A stretch of DNA of 64,000 nt. It comes from Corynebacterium argentoratense DSM 44202 (GTDB taxonomy: Bacteria; Actinomycetota; Actinomycetes; Mycobacteriales; Mycobacteriaceae). Location of the stretch: assembly GCF_000590555.1 (NCBI RefSeq), contig NC_022198.1, forward strand, positions 1,442,583-1,506,582, given 5' to 3'. The stretch's first letter is position 1. Each line of letters starts with the position of its first letter. The notes beneath the pieces are model-generated. The model worked only from the letters and a program-made list of their open reading frames with translations. It was not told where the DNA came from and made no database searches. Positions 35,176 to 45,415 of this stretch are shown here, in pieces. The position numbers and the translations under genes are program-made.

Positions 35176-35687
35176 GATTCTCCCAAGGTTGGATGACAGG
35201 TATAGACCTAGGAGTCTAATAGATCACCGCCCCCTGCCCCACCCTGGGGTGCGCTTGAACAATTGCCCGCGTGGATGCCACCCAATGCGCGCCCCTACCG
35301 GTGCTTTGTGACAGAACACTCATAACACTTCCCACAGCCCTACCGTCACATGAAAGCACATGACTTACGCCACAACAGCTTCCAAAAATGCCTCCGCACG
35401 GCAGATAACTAACATTTTTCACTTTCATTTGGTGGTCATATCGACAAAAATCAGACTTTACCTGCGTTGTTAGTATGTGTTGGGTTACAAGCCTTCTGTA
35501 CACCAATCGGGTCTCAATTCTAAGAAACGCTTAAACGCGCTTAGTATCAAAATGGTCCCCAAACAAGCACGATCCAAGAAAAGCAGACACAATCGGGCGA
35601 GCCACCCCGTTTGATTGCGATGTACTGTGTCTGTTTTGTGTTGTGTTTGGTTCGCACATTTCGCACTTTTCAACATGGAGGATAACT
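35176..35687. promoter_or_regulatory. 512-bp gap between glyS and zur
   Basis: No convincing gene is seen; the open frames here are short and lack family features. The region is more AT-rich than its surroundings, most clearly at about 35370-35640. It contains the TAGAC/GTCTA repeat with TATACC (minus strand) as a possible glyS -10 box. On the zur side TTGATT (about 35611) and TACTGT (about 35622) are too close for a normal promoter, so the zur promoter is not placed. In relatives an ArsR-type gene lies in front of zur; none is readable here. Confidence 0.5.
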
Positions 35688-36158
35688 GTGGCACAAACCC
35701 GCACTGTCAAAAACATAAGCAAGGACAAGAAGAGCCCGCCCATGCCGAAGCTGGGCGCGCGCAGCACCCGCCAGCGTGCAGCTGTGGTCACGGTCCTTCG
35801 AGATCTCGAAAACTTCTACTCTGCCCGCTACATCCACGATGAGCTGATCGTCCGCGGCGAAAGCGTTGGTCTGACCACCGTGTACCGCACCCTGCAATCC
35901 CTCGCAGAAATCAACGCCGTCGACGTGCTGCACATGCACACCGGCGAAACCCTGTACCGCCACTGCGCTAGCAGCCACCATCACCACCACGTGGTCTGCA
36001 CCAACTGCGGCAAGACCACGGAAATCGACGGTGGTCCCGTCGAGCAGTGGGCTGCAGAGCAAGCAGTCGAGCACGGTTACCGCTTGACCAACCACACCGC
36101 CGAGGTCTTCGGCCTGTGCCCTAAGTGCCAGGAAAAGGCAGACGCCGAAAACAAGTAA
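35688..36158 (+). CDS. zur: Zinc uptake regulator, Fur family
   Basis: A 156-residue Fur-family repressor. The winged helix covers residues about 25-95 (RSTRQRAAVVTVLRDLE, SVGLTTVYRTLQSL). The dimer domain holds the metal-site His run HCASSHHHHHVVC and two structural CxxC pairs, CTNC and CPKC. It is assigned to Zur/FurB because of its place between glyS and the uppS-recO-era block, where Mycobacterium has furB (Rv2359). GTG at 35688 is chosen, with GGAGG six bases upstream; the frame is open to 35643. A terminator follows. Confidence 0.88.
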   Translation: MAQTRTVKNISKDKKSPPMPKLGARSTRQRAAVVTVLRDLENFYSARYIHDELIVRGESVGLTTVYRTLQSLAEINAVDVLHMHTGETLYRHCASSHHHHHVVCTNCGKTTEIDGGPVEQWAAEQAVEHGYRLTNHTAEVFGLCPKCQEKADAENK

Positions 36159-36178
36159 GCCACGCGCTGACACACATG

Positions 36179-36218
36179 TGGGGCATCCCTTTTTCACAAA
36201 GGGATGCCCCACTTTTTT
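36179..36218 (+). terminator. Rho-independent terminator of zur
   Basis: TGGGGCATCCCTTT (from 36179) pairs perfectly with AAAGGGATGCCCCA (to 36211) around a five-base loop; TTTTTT follows at 36213-36218. The stem also faces the end of the convergent VIT1 gene. Confidence 0.95.
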
Positions 36219-36238
36219 AGCTAGTAGCTTGTGCAGCT

Positions 36239-37291
36239 CTACCCGAACAGGGAGCCTATGCCGTAGGTGGTGGCCGCAGCAGCTAGACCGATCGCAAGTT
36301 GCCGTAATGCTTTGAGCATCGGTGAAGTACCGGATAGTAAGCCGACGGTGGCTCCGGTGGTCAGTAGCGCCACGCTGACGATCACGGTGGAAGCAACCGC
36401 TGCCGTGTTCGTGGGCAAGTTAAGGATGAAGGGGATGATGGGCAACAGTGCCCCAGTGGCGAAGAAAAAGAATGACGATAACGCAGCCTGGGTGGGGCTT
36501 CCGGCAGCATCCAGGTTGCTGTCGTTGGTCAGGGAGTCCACCGGCTGATTATCTCGAATACTGCGCAGTGTTTGCTGGGCCTTGTGATCAGCGGTTGCGG
36601 CGTCCATCCCGCGCGCACGGTAGACAAGTGCCAGCTCGTTGGCGTTGACGTCCAACTGCGGCAACAGTGTGTTGGTCTTGGGATGGGGTGTGCTGGCTTC
36701 AAGCAGCTCCCGTTGGGACGCCACAGAGATGTATTCGCCGGCAGCCATGGACAAGGCGCCGGCGAGCAAGCCGGATAAACCCGTCAGCAGAATCGTGTGG
36801 TTACTTGCTCCACTGGCGAAAATACCCAGCACCAAGGCAAGGTTGGACACGAGCCCGTCGTTGGCACCAAAGATGGCCGCGCGGAATCCACCCGAAAGCT
36901 GTTGGCGGCCGCGTTGGGCAAGCCCGCGAACGACTTCTGCGTGAATGCGCTCATCGGCCGTCATCTGTTCGGTGGCGTCAGCGTCCTTGGAATAAGGCGT
37001 GCGGCTTTCCGCCGATTGCATCAATGCCAGGGTGAAAACACTGCCGAAGCGTCGCGCCAGAAACGCCATGGTGCGGGTACCCATGGATGGCCTACGTGGC
37101 ATACCAAGGTCATTGCCAAGTTTGTTGCGCCAGTATTGCTCGTGGCGGTCTTCGGCTTCCGCCAACTTGAGCAGGATGTCGCGTTCTTCCCCATCAGCGG
37201 TGCGCGCAAGCTCGCGGTAGACAACTGCCTCTGCACGCTCGTTGGCCAGGTATTTTTGCCACCGCCGTATTTGTTTTTTATCGGGCGTCAT
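36239..37291 (-). CDS. VIT1/CCC1 transporter with N-terminal ferritin-like domain
   Basis: A 350-residue protein. Residues 1-130 form a rubrerythrin-like helical domain with metal-ligand pattern [15 protein letters not shown] and [10 protein letters not shown]. Residues about 135-350 are the VIT1/CCC1 membrane domain with [21 protein letters not shown], here split as [13 protein letters not shown] and [10 protein letters not shown], and [19 protein letters not shown]. Relatives export Fe2+ or Mn2+; the ferritin-like domain binds iron in the fused forms. It overlaps the uppS stop by ATGA (four bases) and lies beside zur, fitting a metal-linked neighbourhood. Confidence 0.88.
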   Translation of the reverse strand: MTPDKKQIRRWQKYLANERAEAVVYRELARTADGEERDILLKLAEAEDRHEQYWRNKLGNDLGMPRRPSMGTRTMAFLARRFGSVFTLALMQSAESRTPYSKDADATEQMTADERIHAEVVRGLAQRGRQQLSGGFRAAIFGANDGLVSNLALVLGIFASGASNHTILLTGLSGLLAGALSMAAGEYISVASQRELLEASTPHPKTNTLLPQLDVNANELALVYRARGMDAATADHKAQQTLRSIRDNQPVDSLTNDSNLDAAGSPTQAALSSFFFFATGALLPIIPFILNLPTNTAAVASTVIVSVALLTTGATVGLLSGTSPMLKALRQLAIGLAAAATTYGIGSLFG

Positions 37292-38019
37292 TTGGTGCCA
37301 CCGAACCGCCGGTCACGTTGGGCGTATTCATAAATCGCGTCATAGAGGTCTTCGGGTGTGTAGTCGGGAAAGAGCTTGTCCTGGAAGACCATCTCTGCAT
37401 ACGCCGATTGCCACAGCAGGAAATTACTGGTGCGCTGCTCGCCGCTGGGGCGCAAGAACAGGTCAACATCGGGCATGTCGGGGTCATTAAGGTAGCCACG
37501 CAAGCTGTTTTCGGTCAGCTGGTGGGGTTTGACGGTGCCGTTAGCTACGTCTTCGGCGAATGCGCGCGCGGCGTCAACAATTTCGGCGCGGCCACCGTAG
37601 TTGATGCACATCGCGAGTGTCATGCGCGTGTTGTTTTTTGTTAATTCTTCGGCTTCCTGGAGTTCTTTGATGACGCTGCGCCATAGGCGTGATCGTCGCC
37701 CCACCCATTTAATTTTGACGCCGCGTTCGTTAAGGCTGTCGCGTCGGGTGCGCAGCACATGGCGGTTAAAGTTCATCAGGAAGCGGACTTCCTCGGGGCT
37801 GCGCCGCCAATTTTCGGTGGAAAATGCGTAAGCCGATAGGTAGGGTATGCCCAGCTCTAGGCAGGTGTCGACCATGGTGTCGAGGACTTGCTCGCCGCGT
37901 TTGTGCCCTTCGGTGCGTTTCATGCCGCGTTGTTGTGCCCATCGGCCGTTGCCGTCCATCACAAGCGCGATGTGTTGCGGCAGGAATTGGGGGTCGAGTT
38001 GCTGCGCTGGGTGGTTCAC
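37288..38019 (-). CDS. uppS: cis-Prenyltransferase (long-chain polyprenyl diphosphate synthase)
   Basis: A 243-residue undecaprenyl/decaprenyl diphosphate synthase that makes the lipid carrier for peptidoglycan and arabinogalactan. Signatures are [17 protein letters not shown] (catalytic Asp), the STENWRR block and the C-terminal [15 protein letters not shown]. The ortholog Rv2361c makes decaprenyl diphosphate. GTG at 38019 is used; the open frame beyond it lies inside recO. The gap to the recO stop is five bases, and it overlaps the VIT1 gene by four. Confidence 0.94.
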   Translation of the reverse strand: MNHPAQQLDPQFLPQHIALVMDGNGRWAQQRGMKRTEGHKRGEQVLDTMVDTCLELGIPYLSAYAFSTENWRRSPEEVRFLMNFNRHVLRTRRDSLNERGVKIKWVGRRSRLWRSVIKELQEAEELTKNNTRMTLAMCINYGGRAEIVDAARAFAEDVANGTVKPHQLTENSLRGYLNDPDMPDVDLFLRPSGEQRTSNFLLWQSAYAEMVFQDKLFPDYTPEDLYDAIYEYAQRDRRFGGTK

Positions 38020-38024
38020 GCTGT

Positions 38025-38741
38025 CTATTGTTCCACAGTGCGTAGGCTGCGCAAACGTTGCTCGGTATGCCAGTGGAAGTAGTCGAGAGTCAGGTTGTGT
38101 GCGGTGTGGATGTCCACCGAGTTGGCTGCGGCTGCAAGTTCGGTGTGGCCTGCGAGGATCCACCAGAGGATGCGGAGGCTTTCGCCTGGCGCTGGGGTTG
38201 CTGCGGGTGGTCGGCAATCTTCGCACACTGCACCACCCGATGCTGGGTGGAAGTGATGGTGGGGCCCCGGTTTTTCGCAGTTTGCGCAGTTGTACAGGGT
38301 GGGTTCCCATCCGTTGTGCCTCATGGTGGTGAGGATGAATGCGTCGATGGCGATGGTCGGGTGCACAGGGATGCACTCGAGTGCACGGGTGGCCTGGTCA
38401 AAAGTGTAAGGGTCGCCCGGTGGGGTGTGCAGCGTGAGCTTTTGGGCGGCCTCTAGGATGATGGCGCCAGCAGTGTAGTGGTCGTAGTCGTCGATCAGTT
38501 TGCCGTAGTGGCGGATGGTGTCGGCTTGCGTGAGAGTGGCGAGGTTGCGCCCGGGGTACAGATTGACGTCGATCAGGTTGAATTGCTGCACTCGGGCGCC
38601 GAAACGGCTGTTGGTTCGGCGGATCCCTTTGGCGACGGCGCGTACAACCCCGTGGTTGCGTGTGAGTAGGGTGACGATGCGGTCGGCTTCGCCAAAGTCG
38701 TAGGTGCGGGTGACGAGCGCTTGGTCTCTGAAACTACGCAC
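38025..38741 (-). CDS. recO: DNA repair protein RecO
   Basis: A 238-residue RecO with an N-terminal OB-fold ([20 protein letters not shown]) and a C-terminal zinc finger (CANCEKPG and CEDCRP). It loads RecA at gaps together with RecR. Start GTG at 38741; the gene lies 18 bases after era in the same direction, part of the leftward block that continues into uppS. Confidence 0.93.
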   Translation of the reverse strand: MRSFRDQALVTRTYDFGEADRIVTLLTRNHGVVRAVAKGIRRTNSRFGARVQQFNLIDVNLYPGRNLATLTQADTIRHYGKLIDDYDHYTAGAIILEAAQKLTLHTPPGDPYTFDQATRALECIPVHPTIAIDAFILTTMRHNGWEPTLYNCANCEKPGPHHHFHPASGGAVCEDCRPPAATPAPGESLRILWWILAGHTELAAAANSVDIHTAHNLTLDYFHWHTEQRLRSLRTVEQ

Positions 38742-38759
38742 GGTGTGCCCCGTTAGCTT

Positions 38760-39659
38760 TTAAAAACCTAGGCGGCCCAGGGCTTTGGGGTCGGACTGCC
38801 AGTTTTTCAAGATTTTGATGCGTAGGTCTAGGTAGACGTTGCAGCCGAGCAGCTCGATGATTTCTTTTCGCGCGGTGTGCACGATGCGGGACAGTCGGCG
38901 CCCGTCGCGTCCGGCGATGATGGTTTTCTGGCCGGGCCGCTCAAGGTACATGATGGCGTGAATGTTGAGCTTGTCGGGGTTGTTGTCGTCGGGGATGATC
39001 TCATCAATTTCCACAGCCACGGAGTGCGGTAGCTCATCGCGCAGACCGGAGAGTGCCGCTTCGCGAATGAGCTCTGAGATGCGGGTGTCGCGGTCTTCGT
39101 CAGTGGTGTGATCTTCCGGGTAGAACTTAGGCCCTTCCGGAAGATATGTGGTGATGACGTCGAGGAGGGTGTCTGTTTGCTCGCCCGCTGTGGCGCTCAC
39201 GGGCACGACGTCTGACCCACCGATCATGTCGTAAACGGCGACGAGCTGTTCTGCGATCTGGTCTCGGCTGGCTTTGTCCGTCTTGGTGACGATGCCGACG
39301 ATGGGGGTTTTGGGCGTTGCCTTCTTGACGGCGTCGAGGATCCAGCGGTCACCGGGGCCGATTTTTTCATCTGCGGGGATGCACAGGCCGATGACGTCAA
39401 CATCGGTGTAGGTGTCTTTAACGATGTCATTAAGGCGCTCGCCCAGCAGGGTGCGGGGCTTGTGCAGGCCGGGGGTGTCGACGATGATGATCTGTGCGTC
39501 CTCGCGGTGGACGATCCCGCGGATCGGCCGACGCGTGGTCTCTGGTTGGTTCGCCGTGATTGCGATTTTTTCGCCCACGAGGGCATTCGTCAGTGTAGAT
39601 TTGCCGGTGTTGGGGCGGCCCACGAAGCTTACGAAGCCAGAGCGAAAAACGTCAGTCAC
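38760..39659 (-). CDS. era: GTPase Era
   Basis: A 299-residue ribosome-assembly GTPase. G1 is GRPNTGKSTLTNAL, the G2 region is TTRRPIRG, G3 is DTPGLHKPR and G4 is TKTD near residue 125. The C-terminal KH domain binds the 3' end of 16S rRNA (KTIIAGRDGRRLSRIVHTARKE). GTG start at 39659, five bases after the stop of the CNNM gene; co-transcription with recO is likely. Confidence 0.95.
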   Translation of the reverse strand: MTDVFRSGFVSFVGRPNTGKSTLTNALVGEKIAITANQPETTRRPIRGIVHREDAQIIIVDTPGLHKPRTLLGERLNDIVKDTYTDVDVIGLCIPADEKIGPGDRWILDAVKKATPKTPIVGIVTKTDKASRDQIAEQLVAVYDMIGGSDVVPVSATAGEQTDTLLDVITTYLPEGPKFYPEDHTTDEDRDTRISELIREAALSGLRDELPHSVAVEIDEIIPDDNNPDKLNIHAIMYLERPGQKTIIAGRDGRRLSRIVHTARKEIIELLGCNVYLDLRIKILKNWQSDPKALGRLGF

Positions 39660-39664
39660 GTGTT

Positions 39665-40930
39665 TCAGGGTACCTCAATGACAACAGCAGTCGTGCGCAG
39701 GCGGCCGCGGCGGTCTCTAGTGCCCTCACTGGTCAGTTTCAGCCCATTGCTTTCCACCGTCACACCGGGAAGAGGTACACGCCCTAACTCGTAGGCGAGC
39801 AAACCACCAATGGTGTCAACCTGGTCCAGAGTGTCCTCGGGAAACTCAATGTCCAACAATTCGGCCACGTCATCCAGGCTCAGGCGTGCGACGACACGGT
39901 AGCGTCCATCGCCTAGTTCCTCTGTGGTCGCCTGCTCCGCGACGTCATACTCATCGGCAATGTCGCCAACGATTTCTTCCAAAATGTCTTCGATCGAGAT
40001 CAGTCCGGCGACGCCACCGTATTCGTCGATCAAGATGGCAATGTGGTTGCGGTGCAGCTGCATGTCATGGAGCAGGTCATCCAGCGGCTTGGAATCCGGC
40101 ACGAAGGTTGCCGGGCGCATGATATCTTTGACCTTCACGCTATGGCCTCCGTCTGTGGCGTGATAGGTCTGCTGCACCAAGTCCTTCAGATAGACAATTC
40201 CCTGAATATCATCGACTGTCTCGCCCACCACGGGGATACGAGAATGCCCGCTTCGCACGCACAATGCTGTGGCTTGACCAGCAGTTTTTTTGTCTTCAAT
40301 CCAAATCATCTCCGGGCGAGGCACCATGACGCTGCGGGCGGTGGTGTCGGCCAGATCGAAGACATTTTGGATCATCTGGCGCTCTTCGCTTTCCACCACG
40401 CCACTATCTTGGGCGAGGTCCACCATTTCGCGAAGTTCGACTTCCGTGGCGAACGGGCCGTCTTCGAAGCCCGGGCCGGGTGCCAACTTTCCACCGATCC
40501 ACACGAGGATTTTGGTGATGGGGCCCAGCACGAAAGCCAGGGCAGACAACACTAGCGCCGCCTGGATGGAGACCGTGTAGGGGTTGCGGCGGCCGACGGT
40601 GCGGGAGAACACACCGGCGATCACGTAGGTGATAGTGGCGACCACCGCAACGGCGGCGGCTATGGCCCAACTGCGGCTGCCGATGAGTTCTAGGGCAAGT
40701 GCGCCCCCGACAACAGCGGCTGTGGTGTCCAAAAGAGTGCGCAACAAGATCAACAGGTTGATGTTGTCACTGCGATGGTTAAGGACCTTTAACAGTGCCG
40801 CAGCGCCCTGGCGTTCTTCCTTTACTAGCTCTTCGACGCGTGCGCGGGATAGTGCCGTGACCGCTGACTCGACTGTGCCAAGAACAGCGGACAGCAGTGC
40901 CGCTAGGGCGACTACCAGCAGTTCGATCAT
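39665..40930 (-). CDS. CNNM/CorC-family membrane protein with CBS domains
   Basis: A 421-residue member of the HlyC/CorC-CNNM family. The N-terminal DUF21 domain has three to four helices (residues 1-150). Two CBS domains follow (about 205-335, with [14 protein letters not shown] at the start), and a CorC_HlyC transporter-associated domain ends the protein. Relatives transport Mg2+ or Co2+, or protect against them. ATG at 40930 overlaps the ybeY stop by four bases. Confidence 0.9.
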   Translation of the reverse strand: MIELLVVALAALLSAVLGTVESAVTALSRARVEELVKEERQGAAALLKVLNHRSDNINLLILLRTLLDTTAAVVGGALALELIGSRSWAIAAAVAVVATITYVIAGVFSRTVGRRNPYTVSIQAALVLSALAFVLGPITKILVWIGGKLAPGPGFEDGPFATEVELREMVDLAQDSGVVESEERQMIQNVFDLADTTARSVMVPRPEMIWIEDKKTAGQATALCVRSGHSRIPVVGETVDDIQGIVYLKDLVQQTYHATDGGHSVKVKDIMRPATFVPDSKPLDDLLHDMQLHRNHIAILIDEYGGVAGLISIEDILEEIVGDIADEYDVAEQATTEELGDGRYRVVARLSLDDVAELLDIEFPEDTLDQVDTIGGLLAYELGRVPLPGVTVESNGLKLTSEGTRDRRGRLRTTAVVIEVP

Positions 40931-41517
40931 GTACGGTCAGCCGCCGTGGGAAACGCTTCGGGCGTGTTGGGTTTGGGCTGGTAGTTCACCCCACGCTGCT
41001 TGCAGTCGTCGTACCACAAGCGCAGCAGCTCATTTTGCAAAGAGAACATGTGCTGCTCTTCGCTGGGTTCAATGTGGTCGTAGCCCAGCAAGTGCAGGCA
41101 GCCGTGAACGGTCAGTAGGGCTAGCTCGTGGGCTAGGCTATGCCCCGCCTTCTTTGCTTGCTTCGCAGCAAAGCTAGGGCACAGCACAATGTCACCCAGC
41201 ATCGCGGGACCGGGTTCGTTCGCATCCGGCCGCCCACCGGGGGTGAGCTCGTCCATTGGAAAGCTCATCACGTCGGTAGGCCCTTCCAGATCGAGCCACT
41301 GGACGTGCAGGTCAGCGATGGTGTCTTCGTCGACGATGTAGATGTTGAGCTCGGCTTCAGAGTGCACGTCCATGCGCGACAAAGCGAAGGAAGCCACATC
41401 GATCAGCGCTTCCTCGTTAACGCCATCCACAGCATCTGCAGCGTCCACAGCATCTACGGTGTCTGTAGCGTCTTGGGTGCCATAGGTGGGGTCTTCGTTA
41501 AAAACCTCGATGTGCAT
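40927..41517 (-). CDS. ybeY: Endoribonuclease YbeY
   Basis: A 196-residue single-strand endoribonuclease for 16S rRNA 3' maturation and quality control. The zinc motif [11 protein letters not shown] (H-x3-H-x5-H) lies near residue 140. Near the N-terminus an unusual run, [13 protein letters not shown] (about residues 18-31), is inserted between the first strand and the conserved VASFALSRM helix. ATG at 41517 overlaps the phoH stop by one base (TAATG). Confidence 0.92.
   Translation of the reverse strand: MHIEVFNEDPTYGTQDATDTVDAVDAADAVDGVNEEALIDVASFALSRMDVHSEAELNIYIVDEDTIADLHVQWLDLEGPTDVMSFPMDELTPGGRPDANEPGPAMLGDIVLCPSFAAKQAKKAGHSLAHELALLTVHGCLHLLGYDHIEPSEEQHMFSLQNELLRLWYDDCKQRGVNYQPKPNTPEAFPTAADRT
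41419..41478 (-). repeat. Short imperfect triplet-type repeat inside ybeY
   Basis: On the plus strand the unit CACAGCATCT/CGTCCACAGC recurs imperfectly, and on the coding strand it gives repeated D-A-V/A-D triplets. Slippage expansion of an acidic linker is the simple reading. Confidence 0.55.
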
Positions 41518-42503
41518 TACTGCCCCTGTGTCTCTGTGTCGACGGCGTGCCCCGCGCCATTCTCGCGGGCGCTTTTATTGTCGTAATTATCGTAAGCGTC
41601 GACGATGCGTCCGACCAGTTGGTGGCGCACGACGTCTTCGCTACCGAGTTCGCTGAAGTGCACTCCGTCGATTCCTTTGAGGATGTGGCGCACGACCTTC
41701 AGTCCGCTGTGCTGGCCACCAGGCAGGTCAACCTGGCTGATGTCACCGGTAACGACCATTTTGGAGCCGAACCCTAGGCGGGTGAGGAACATCTTCATCT
41801 GCGCGGGGGTGGTGTTTTGGGCCTCGTCCAAAATGACGAAAGCGTCGTTGAGGGTTCGCCCGCGCATGTAGGCCAGCGGGGCGACTTCTACGATTCCGGA
41901 TTCCATCATTTTGGGGATGGATTCTGCCTCTACCATGTCGCGCAGTGCATCGTGCAGGGGGCGCAGGTAGGGGTCGATCTTCTCATTCAGTGTGCCGGGG
42001 AGGAATCCCAGCTTCTCCCCTGCTTCGACCGCCGGGCGGGTCAAGATGATGCGGCTAACTTCCTTATTATTAAGCGCCTGCACAGCCTTGGCCATCGCCA
42101 GATAGGTCTTGCCGGAACCCGCGGGGCCTATGCCGAAGACGATGGTGTTCTCATCGATGGCTTCCACGTATGCTTTCTGGCCTGTGGTTTTGGGGCGCAC
42201 TACTTTGCCGCGGCGGGCGATGATGTCGTCGGCGACGATCTGACGGACGCTGTGCACCGCCCGGGTGGTGTGTTTGACGGAGTCGGGGCTCAGCGCGTAG
42301 CCACGGCGTGCCATGGATTCGAGGTCCCTTAAGACCTTCACGGCCTGTGCGACGTTGTGGTCTTCGCCGTTGATGGTGACCCTGGTGCCGCGCACAAAAA
42401 TGTCGCAATCCAGGTATTTTTCCATCGCTTTGAGGTTGGCATCGTTGGTACCGAGCACTGTTTGTGCGTGGGATGCGTCAAGCTCGAACTCTTGGGTGAT
42501 CAT
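41517..42503 (-). CDS. phoH: PhoH-like ATPase
   Basis: A 328-residue cytoplasmic P-loop ATPase of the PhoH family. An N-terminal KH-like region ([16 protein letters not shown]) precedes Walker [14 protein letters not shown] near residue 125 and Walker [13 protein letters not shown] near residue 225. PhoH next to ybeY is a conserved pairing and suggests RNA-related action. ATG at 42503 is preferred to an upstream TTG at 42512; neither has a strong ribosome site. Confidence 0.93.
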   Translation of the reverse strand: MITQEFELDASHAQTVLGTNDANLKAMEKYLDCDIFVRGTRVTINGEDHNVAQAVKVLRDLESMARRGYALSPDSVKHTTRAVHSVRQIVADDIIARRGKVVRPKTTGQKAYVEAIDENTIVFGIGPAGSGKTYLAMAKAVQALNNKEVSRIILTRPAVEAGEKLGFLPGTLNEKIDPYLRPLHDALRDMVEAESIPKMMESGIVEVAPLAYMRGRTLNDAFVILDEAQNTTPAQMKMFLTRLGFGSKMVVTGDISQVDLPGGQHSGLKVVRHILKGIDGVHFSELGSEDVVRHQLVGRIVDAYDNYDNKSARENGAGHAVDTETQGQ

Positions 42504-42558
42504 AGTAGCCAATCAGTGTAGCAAGGTGGGGTACGTGTGTTGGTCTCGTCGGTGGGCT

Positions 42559-43269
42559 TTACCAGCGGGTGAGCGCACCGATTCCGGCGAGTGCGGCGAA
42601 GCCTGCTGTAGCGGTCCTCAAAATTTCGGGGCCGAGTTTTGCAGCACGGCCGCCCGCGCGGGTGAATGCCTCGTACTCTTCGGGGGAAATACCCCCTTCT
42701 GGGCCGACGATCAGCATGATGTCGCCGCGTAGATCCATGCTGCGCAGAGGCTGGTCGGCGGTTTCGTGTAACACGAGTACGGGGCCTCTGCCCTGCTCAA
42801 TGTGTTGTTCGATCAGGGTGATGACGTCGCGGGTGCGATGCAGCTGTGCGACTTCGGGCCACCAGGCACGCCGGCATTGCTTGGCTGCTGCGGTGACGGT
42901 CTTTTCCCATTTTGCGTGCGCTTTGGCTTCTTTACCGGCCCATTTCGCGATACTGCGGCTGGCTTGCCAGGGGATGATGGTGTCGGCGCCTGCCTGGGTC
43001 AGTAGGTCGACGGTCAGTTCGCTGCGTTCGGATTTCGGCAGAGCTTGGACAACGGTGATGTGTTGGGCGCGCTCCACCGTGTCAATGTGTTCAACGTCGA
43101 CTTCGACGGCGTCCTTAGACACCGCGGTGACTGTGCAAGTGGCGCTGCGGCCCTGGCCGTCAACCAGCACAATCTTCTCGCCCACGGTGATGCGCTTGAC
43201 CTGCACGTGGTGTGCTTCGGCGCCGCGCAGCCCGTCGAGCGTTGAGGAATAGAAAACGGGAAGCGTCAT
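42559..43269 (-). CDS. rsmE: 16S rRNA m3U1498 methyltransferase
   Basis: A 236-residue RsmE. The N-terminal PUA-like domain starts [12 protein letters not shown]. The SPOUT knot domain carries [19 protein letters not shown] and [12 protein letters not shown], which form the S-adenosylmethionine pocket. ATG at 43269 overlaps the dnaJ stop (ATGA, four bases), as is usual for dnaJ-rsmE pairs. Confidence 0.93.
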   Translation of the reverse strand: MTLPVFYSSTLDGLRGAEAHHVQVKRITVGEKIVLVDGQGRSATCTVTAVSKDAVEVDVEHIDTVERAQHITVVQALPKSERSELTVDLLTQAGADTIIPWQASRSIAKWAGKEAKAHAKWEKTVTAAAKQCRRAWWPEVAQLHRTRDVITLIEQHIEQGRGPVLVLHETADQPLRSMDLRGDIMLIVGPEGGISPEEYEAFTRAGGRAAKLGPEILRTATAGFAALAGIGALTRW

Positions 43270-44396
43270 GAGCGCCGGAACTTGTTTCGCAATCGGTCAA
43301 ACAATCGACCGTTTTCTTGGTTGACTGCCGTGTTTTCCCCTCTGTGTTCCCGCAACTGCTCGAGCAGCGAGCGGCTGGTGCCATCGAGGTCAGTGGGGAC
43401 GGTGACATCGACGTGGATGAGCAGGTCACCAAATTCTTCGGAGCGCAGTCGCGGCATGCCTTTTCCAGCCTCGCGCAGTGCGGTGCCGGGCTGGGTGCCG
43501 TTGGCGATGGTAACGGTGATCGGCTCGCCCACCAGGCTGTCGAGTGTGAGCGTGGTGCCCAACGCGGCGTCAACCATAGGAACGGTCGCGCTGACGTGCA
43601 GGTTGTCGCCGTCTCGGGTGTATATCGGGTGGGGTTCAGTATGGACCTCGACATAGAGGTCCCCTGCCGGGCCGCCGCCGTGGCCGACCTCGCCTTGACC
43701 TGCCATGCGAATGCGCATTCCGTCGCGAATTCCTGGGGGAATGTTGACCACCAGGTCTCGGCGGCTCAGGCTGCGTCCGTCGCCGTGGCAGTTGTTGCAT
43801 GGGTTTTCGATGACGTCGCCGTAGCCCTGGCAAGTGGGGCATGGGCGTGAGGTCATGACGTTGCCAAGGAAACTGCGCTGTACCTGTTGGATTTCGCCCG
43901 CACCACCGCAGCTAGAGCAGGTAACCGGCTTGGATTTGGTGGCGCTGCCGGTGCCTTCGCAGGCGCTACACAGCACAGCGGTGTCAACCGTGATGTCTTT
44001 CTTGGCACCCAAGTAGGCTTCGGCCAGTGTGATGGTGGTGCGCAGTAGTGCGTCGTTGCCGGGTTCGGTGCGTGGGCGGGGGCCGCGGCCTTGTGCCCCG
44101 CCGAAGAATGCGTCGAAAATGTCGCCGAATCCGCCGTAGCCTGCGTTGCCACCGCCGCCTTGGGCTTGTTCCATGGGGTCGCCGCCAGCGTCGACGATGC
44201 GGCGTTTATTGGGGTCACTGAGTACTTCTTGCGCGAGGGAAATCTCGCGGAATTTCTCGGCGGCTTCCTCCGTGTCGTTGACATCGGGGTGGTATTTGCG
44301 GGCCAGTTTACGGTAGGCCTTTTTGATCTCGGAGTCGCTCGCATCGCGCTCCACGCCGAGGATCCCGTAGTAATCTCGTGCCACGGTGTTTTTCAC
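43266..44396 (-). CDS. dnaJ: Chaperone DnaJ (DnaJ2)
   Basis: A 376-residue type I J-protein. The J domain (residues 8-75) contains KYHPDVND. A Gly-rich linker follows ([15 protein letters not shown]). The zinc domain has four CxxC repeats: CSAC, CSSC, CPTC and CNNC (about residues 145-210). The C-terminal substrate-binding domains end in a basic tail. It pairs with hrcA upstream as in Rv2373c-Rv2374c. Start GTG at 44396; GTG six codons later is possible. Confidence 0.95.
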   Translation of the reverse strand: MKNTVARDYYGILGVERDASDSEIKKAYRKLARKYHPDVNDTEEAAEKFREISLAQEVLSDPNKRRIVDAGGDPMEQAQGGGGNAGYGGFGDIFDAFFGGAQGRGPRPRTEPGNDALLRTTITLAEAYLGAKKDITVDTAVLCSACEGTGSATKSKPVTCSSCGGAGEIQQVQRSFLGNVMTSRPCPTCQGYGDVIENPCNNCHGDGRSLSRRDLVVNIPPGIRDGMRIRMAGQGEVGHGGGPAGDLYVEVHTEPHPIYTRDGDNLHVSATVPMVDAALGTTLTLDSLVGEPITVTIANGTQPGTALREAGKGMPRLRSEEFGDLLIHVDVTVPTDLDGTSRSLLEQLREHRGENTAVNQENGRLFDRLRNKFRRS

Positions 44397-44407
44397 GGTC
44401 CTTTCTG

Positions 44408-45415
44408 TTAGTTGCCGCCCAGGACACGGCTCACGTACTGTGCAACGACCGAAACCTTAGAAATTGTTCCCGCGTAGTCCATGTATGTGGGGCCAACCAC
44501 GCCCATGCTACCGAATGGGGTGTCTGGCCCATAGCCGGTGGCCACTATTGATGCGCCGTGGAGTTCGTCTCCGATGTGTACGCGCACGTGGCCGAGTTCT
44601 TGCGCTTCGGCTAGCAGTCTGAGCACCACCACTTGCTCCTCGAGCGCTTCGAGAACTGGCGGCAGCCCCTCGGGGAATTCTCCGCGGATCAGGTGGGAGG
44701 CTCCGGCGAGGATGAGTTTGTCGCTGGGCGCTTCGACGAGTGTTTCGATGAGCACAGTGGCACATCGGATGACGACGTCGCGGATGTCGCTGGGCGCTTC
44801 CTCGGCAAGCTCTGCGATGGACACGCTGGCGTCGGAGAGTGTTTTGCCGGCGAGCGCCCGGTTGAATAGTTCGCGCAGTCGGCTGGCGGTGCCTGGGCTG
44901 CACGGGTTGGCTATGTCGACGTTGCGTTGCTCCACGCGCCCTGTGTCGGTGATCAGCACGAGCAGCAGGCGGTAGGGGGTGAGTTCAACGACTTCGCAGT
45001 GTCGCACGCGGGAGACGTTGAGTGTGGGAATTTGCACGACGGCTGCTTGGCGGGTCAATTGGCTGAGCAGTTGGACGGAGCGGCGCAGGACGTCTTCGAG
45101 GTCCACTCCCCCTTCGAGAAAGCTGGATATCGCCCGGCGTTCGGCAACAGACAGGGGTTTGATTTCGTCGAGGGTATCGACGAAGAGTCGGTAGGCCTTG
45201 TCTGTTGGGATGCGGCCGGAGCTTGCGTGTTGGCTGACGATGTAGCCTTCTTTTTCCAGCGCGACCATGTCGTTGCGGATGGTGGCGCTGGATACACCCA
45301 GTTGGTGGCGTTCGAGTAGCGTTTTGGAGCCGACGGGTTCGTGGGAGGCGATGTAGTCGGCGACGATGGCACGTAGGACTGCTGCGCGGCGTTGTTGTGC
45401 GGCTTTGCTCATCAT
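44408..45415 (-). CDS. hrcA: Heat-inducible transcription repressor HrcA
   Basis: A 335-residue HrcA with an N-terminal winged helix ([20 protein letters not shown], then [17 protein letters not shown]) and the central GAF-like and dimerisation domains. It normally represses groE genes through CIRCE operators. No CIRCE element was found within the window. ATG at 45415 overlaps the hemW stop by four bases; a second ATG follows at 45412. Confidence 0.94.
   Translation of the reverse strand: MMSKAAQQRRAAVLRAIVADYIASHEPVGSKTLLERHQLGVSSATIRNDMVALEKEGYIVSQHASSGRIPTDKAYRLFVDTLDEIKPLSVAERRAISSFLEGGVDLEDVLRRSVQLLSQLTRQAAVVQIPTLNVSRVRHCEVVELTPYRLLLVLITDTGRVEQRNVDIANPCSPGTASRLRELFNRALAGKTLSDASVSIAELAEEAPSDIRDVVIRCATVLIETLVEAPSDKLILAGASHLIRGEFPEGLPPVLEALEEQVVVLRLLAEAQELGHVRVHIGDELHGASIVATGYGPDTPFGSMGVVGPTYMDYAGTISKVSVVAQYVSRVLGGN

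Noticed and set aside
35216..35506. A 96-codon minus-strand frame in the glyS-zur gap
   Set aside because: No homology pattern, no ribosome site and mixed composition; treated as non-coding.
43266..45415. Search for a CIRCE operator near hrcA and dnaJ
   Set aside because: No TTAGCACTC/GAGTGCTAA pair was seen; the region upstream of hrcA is hemW coding sequence.
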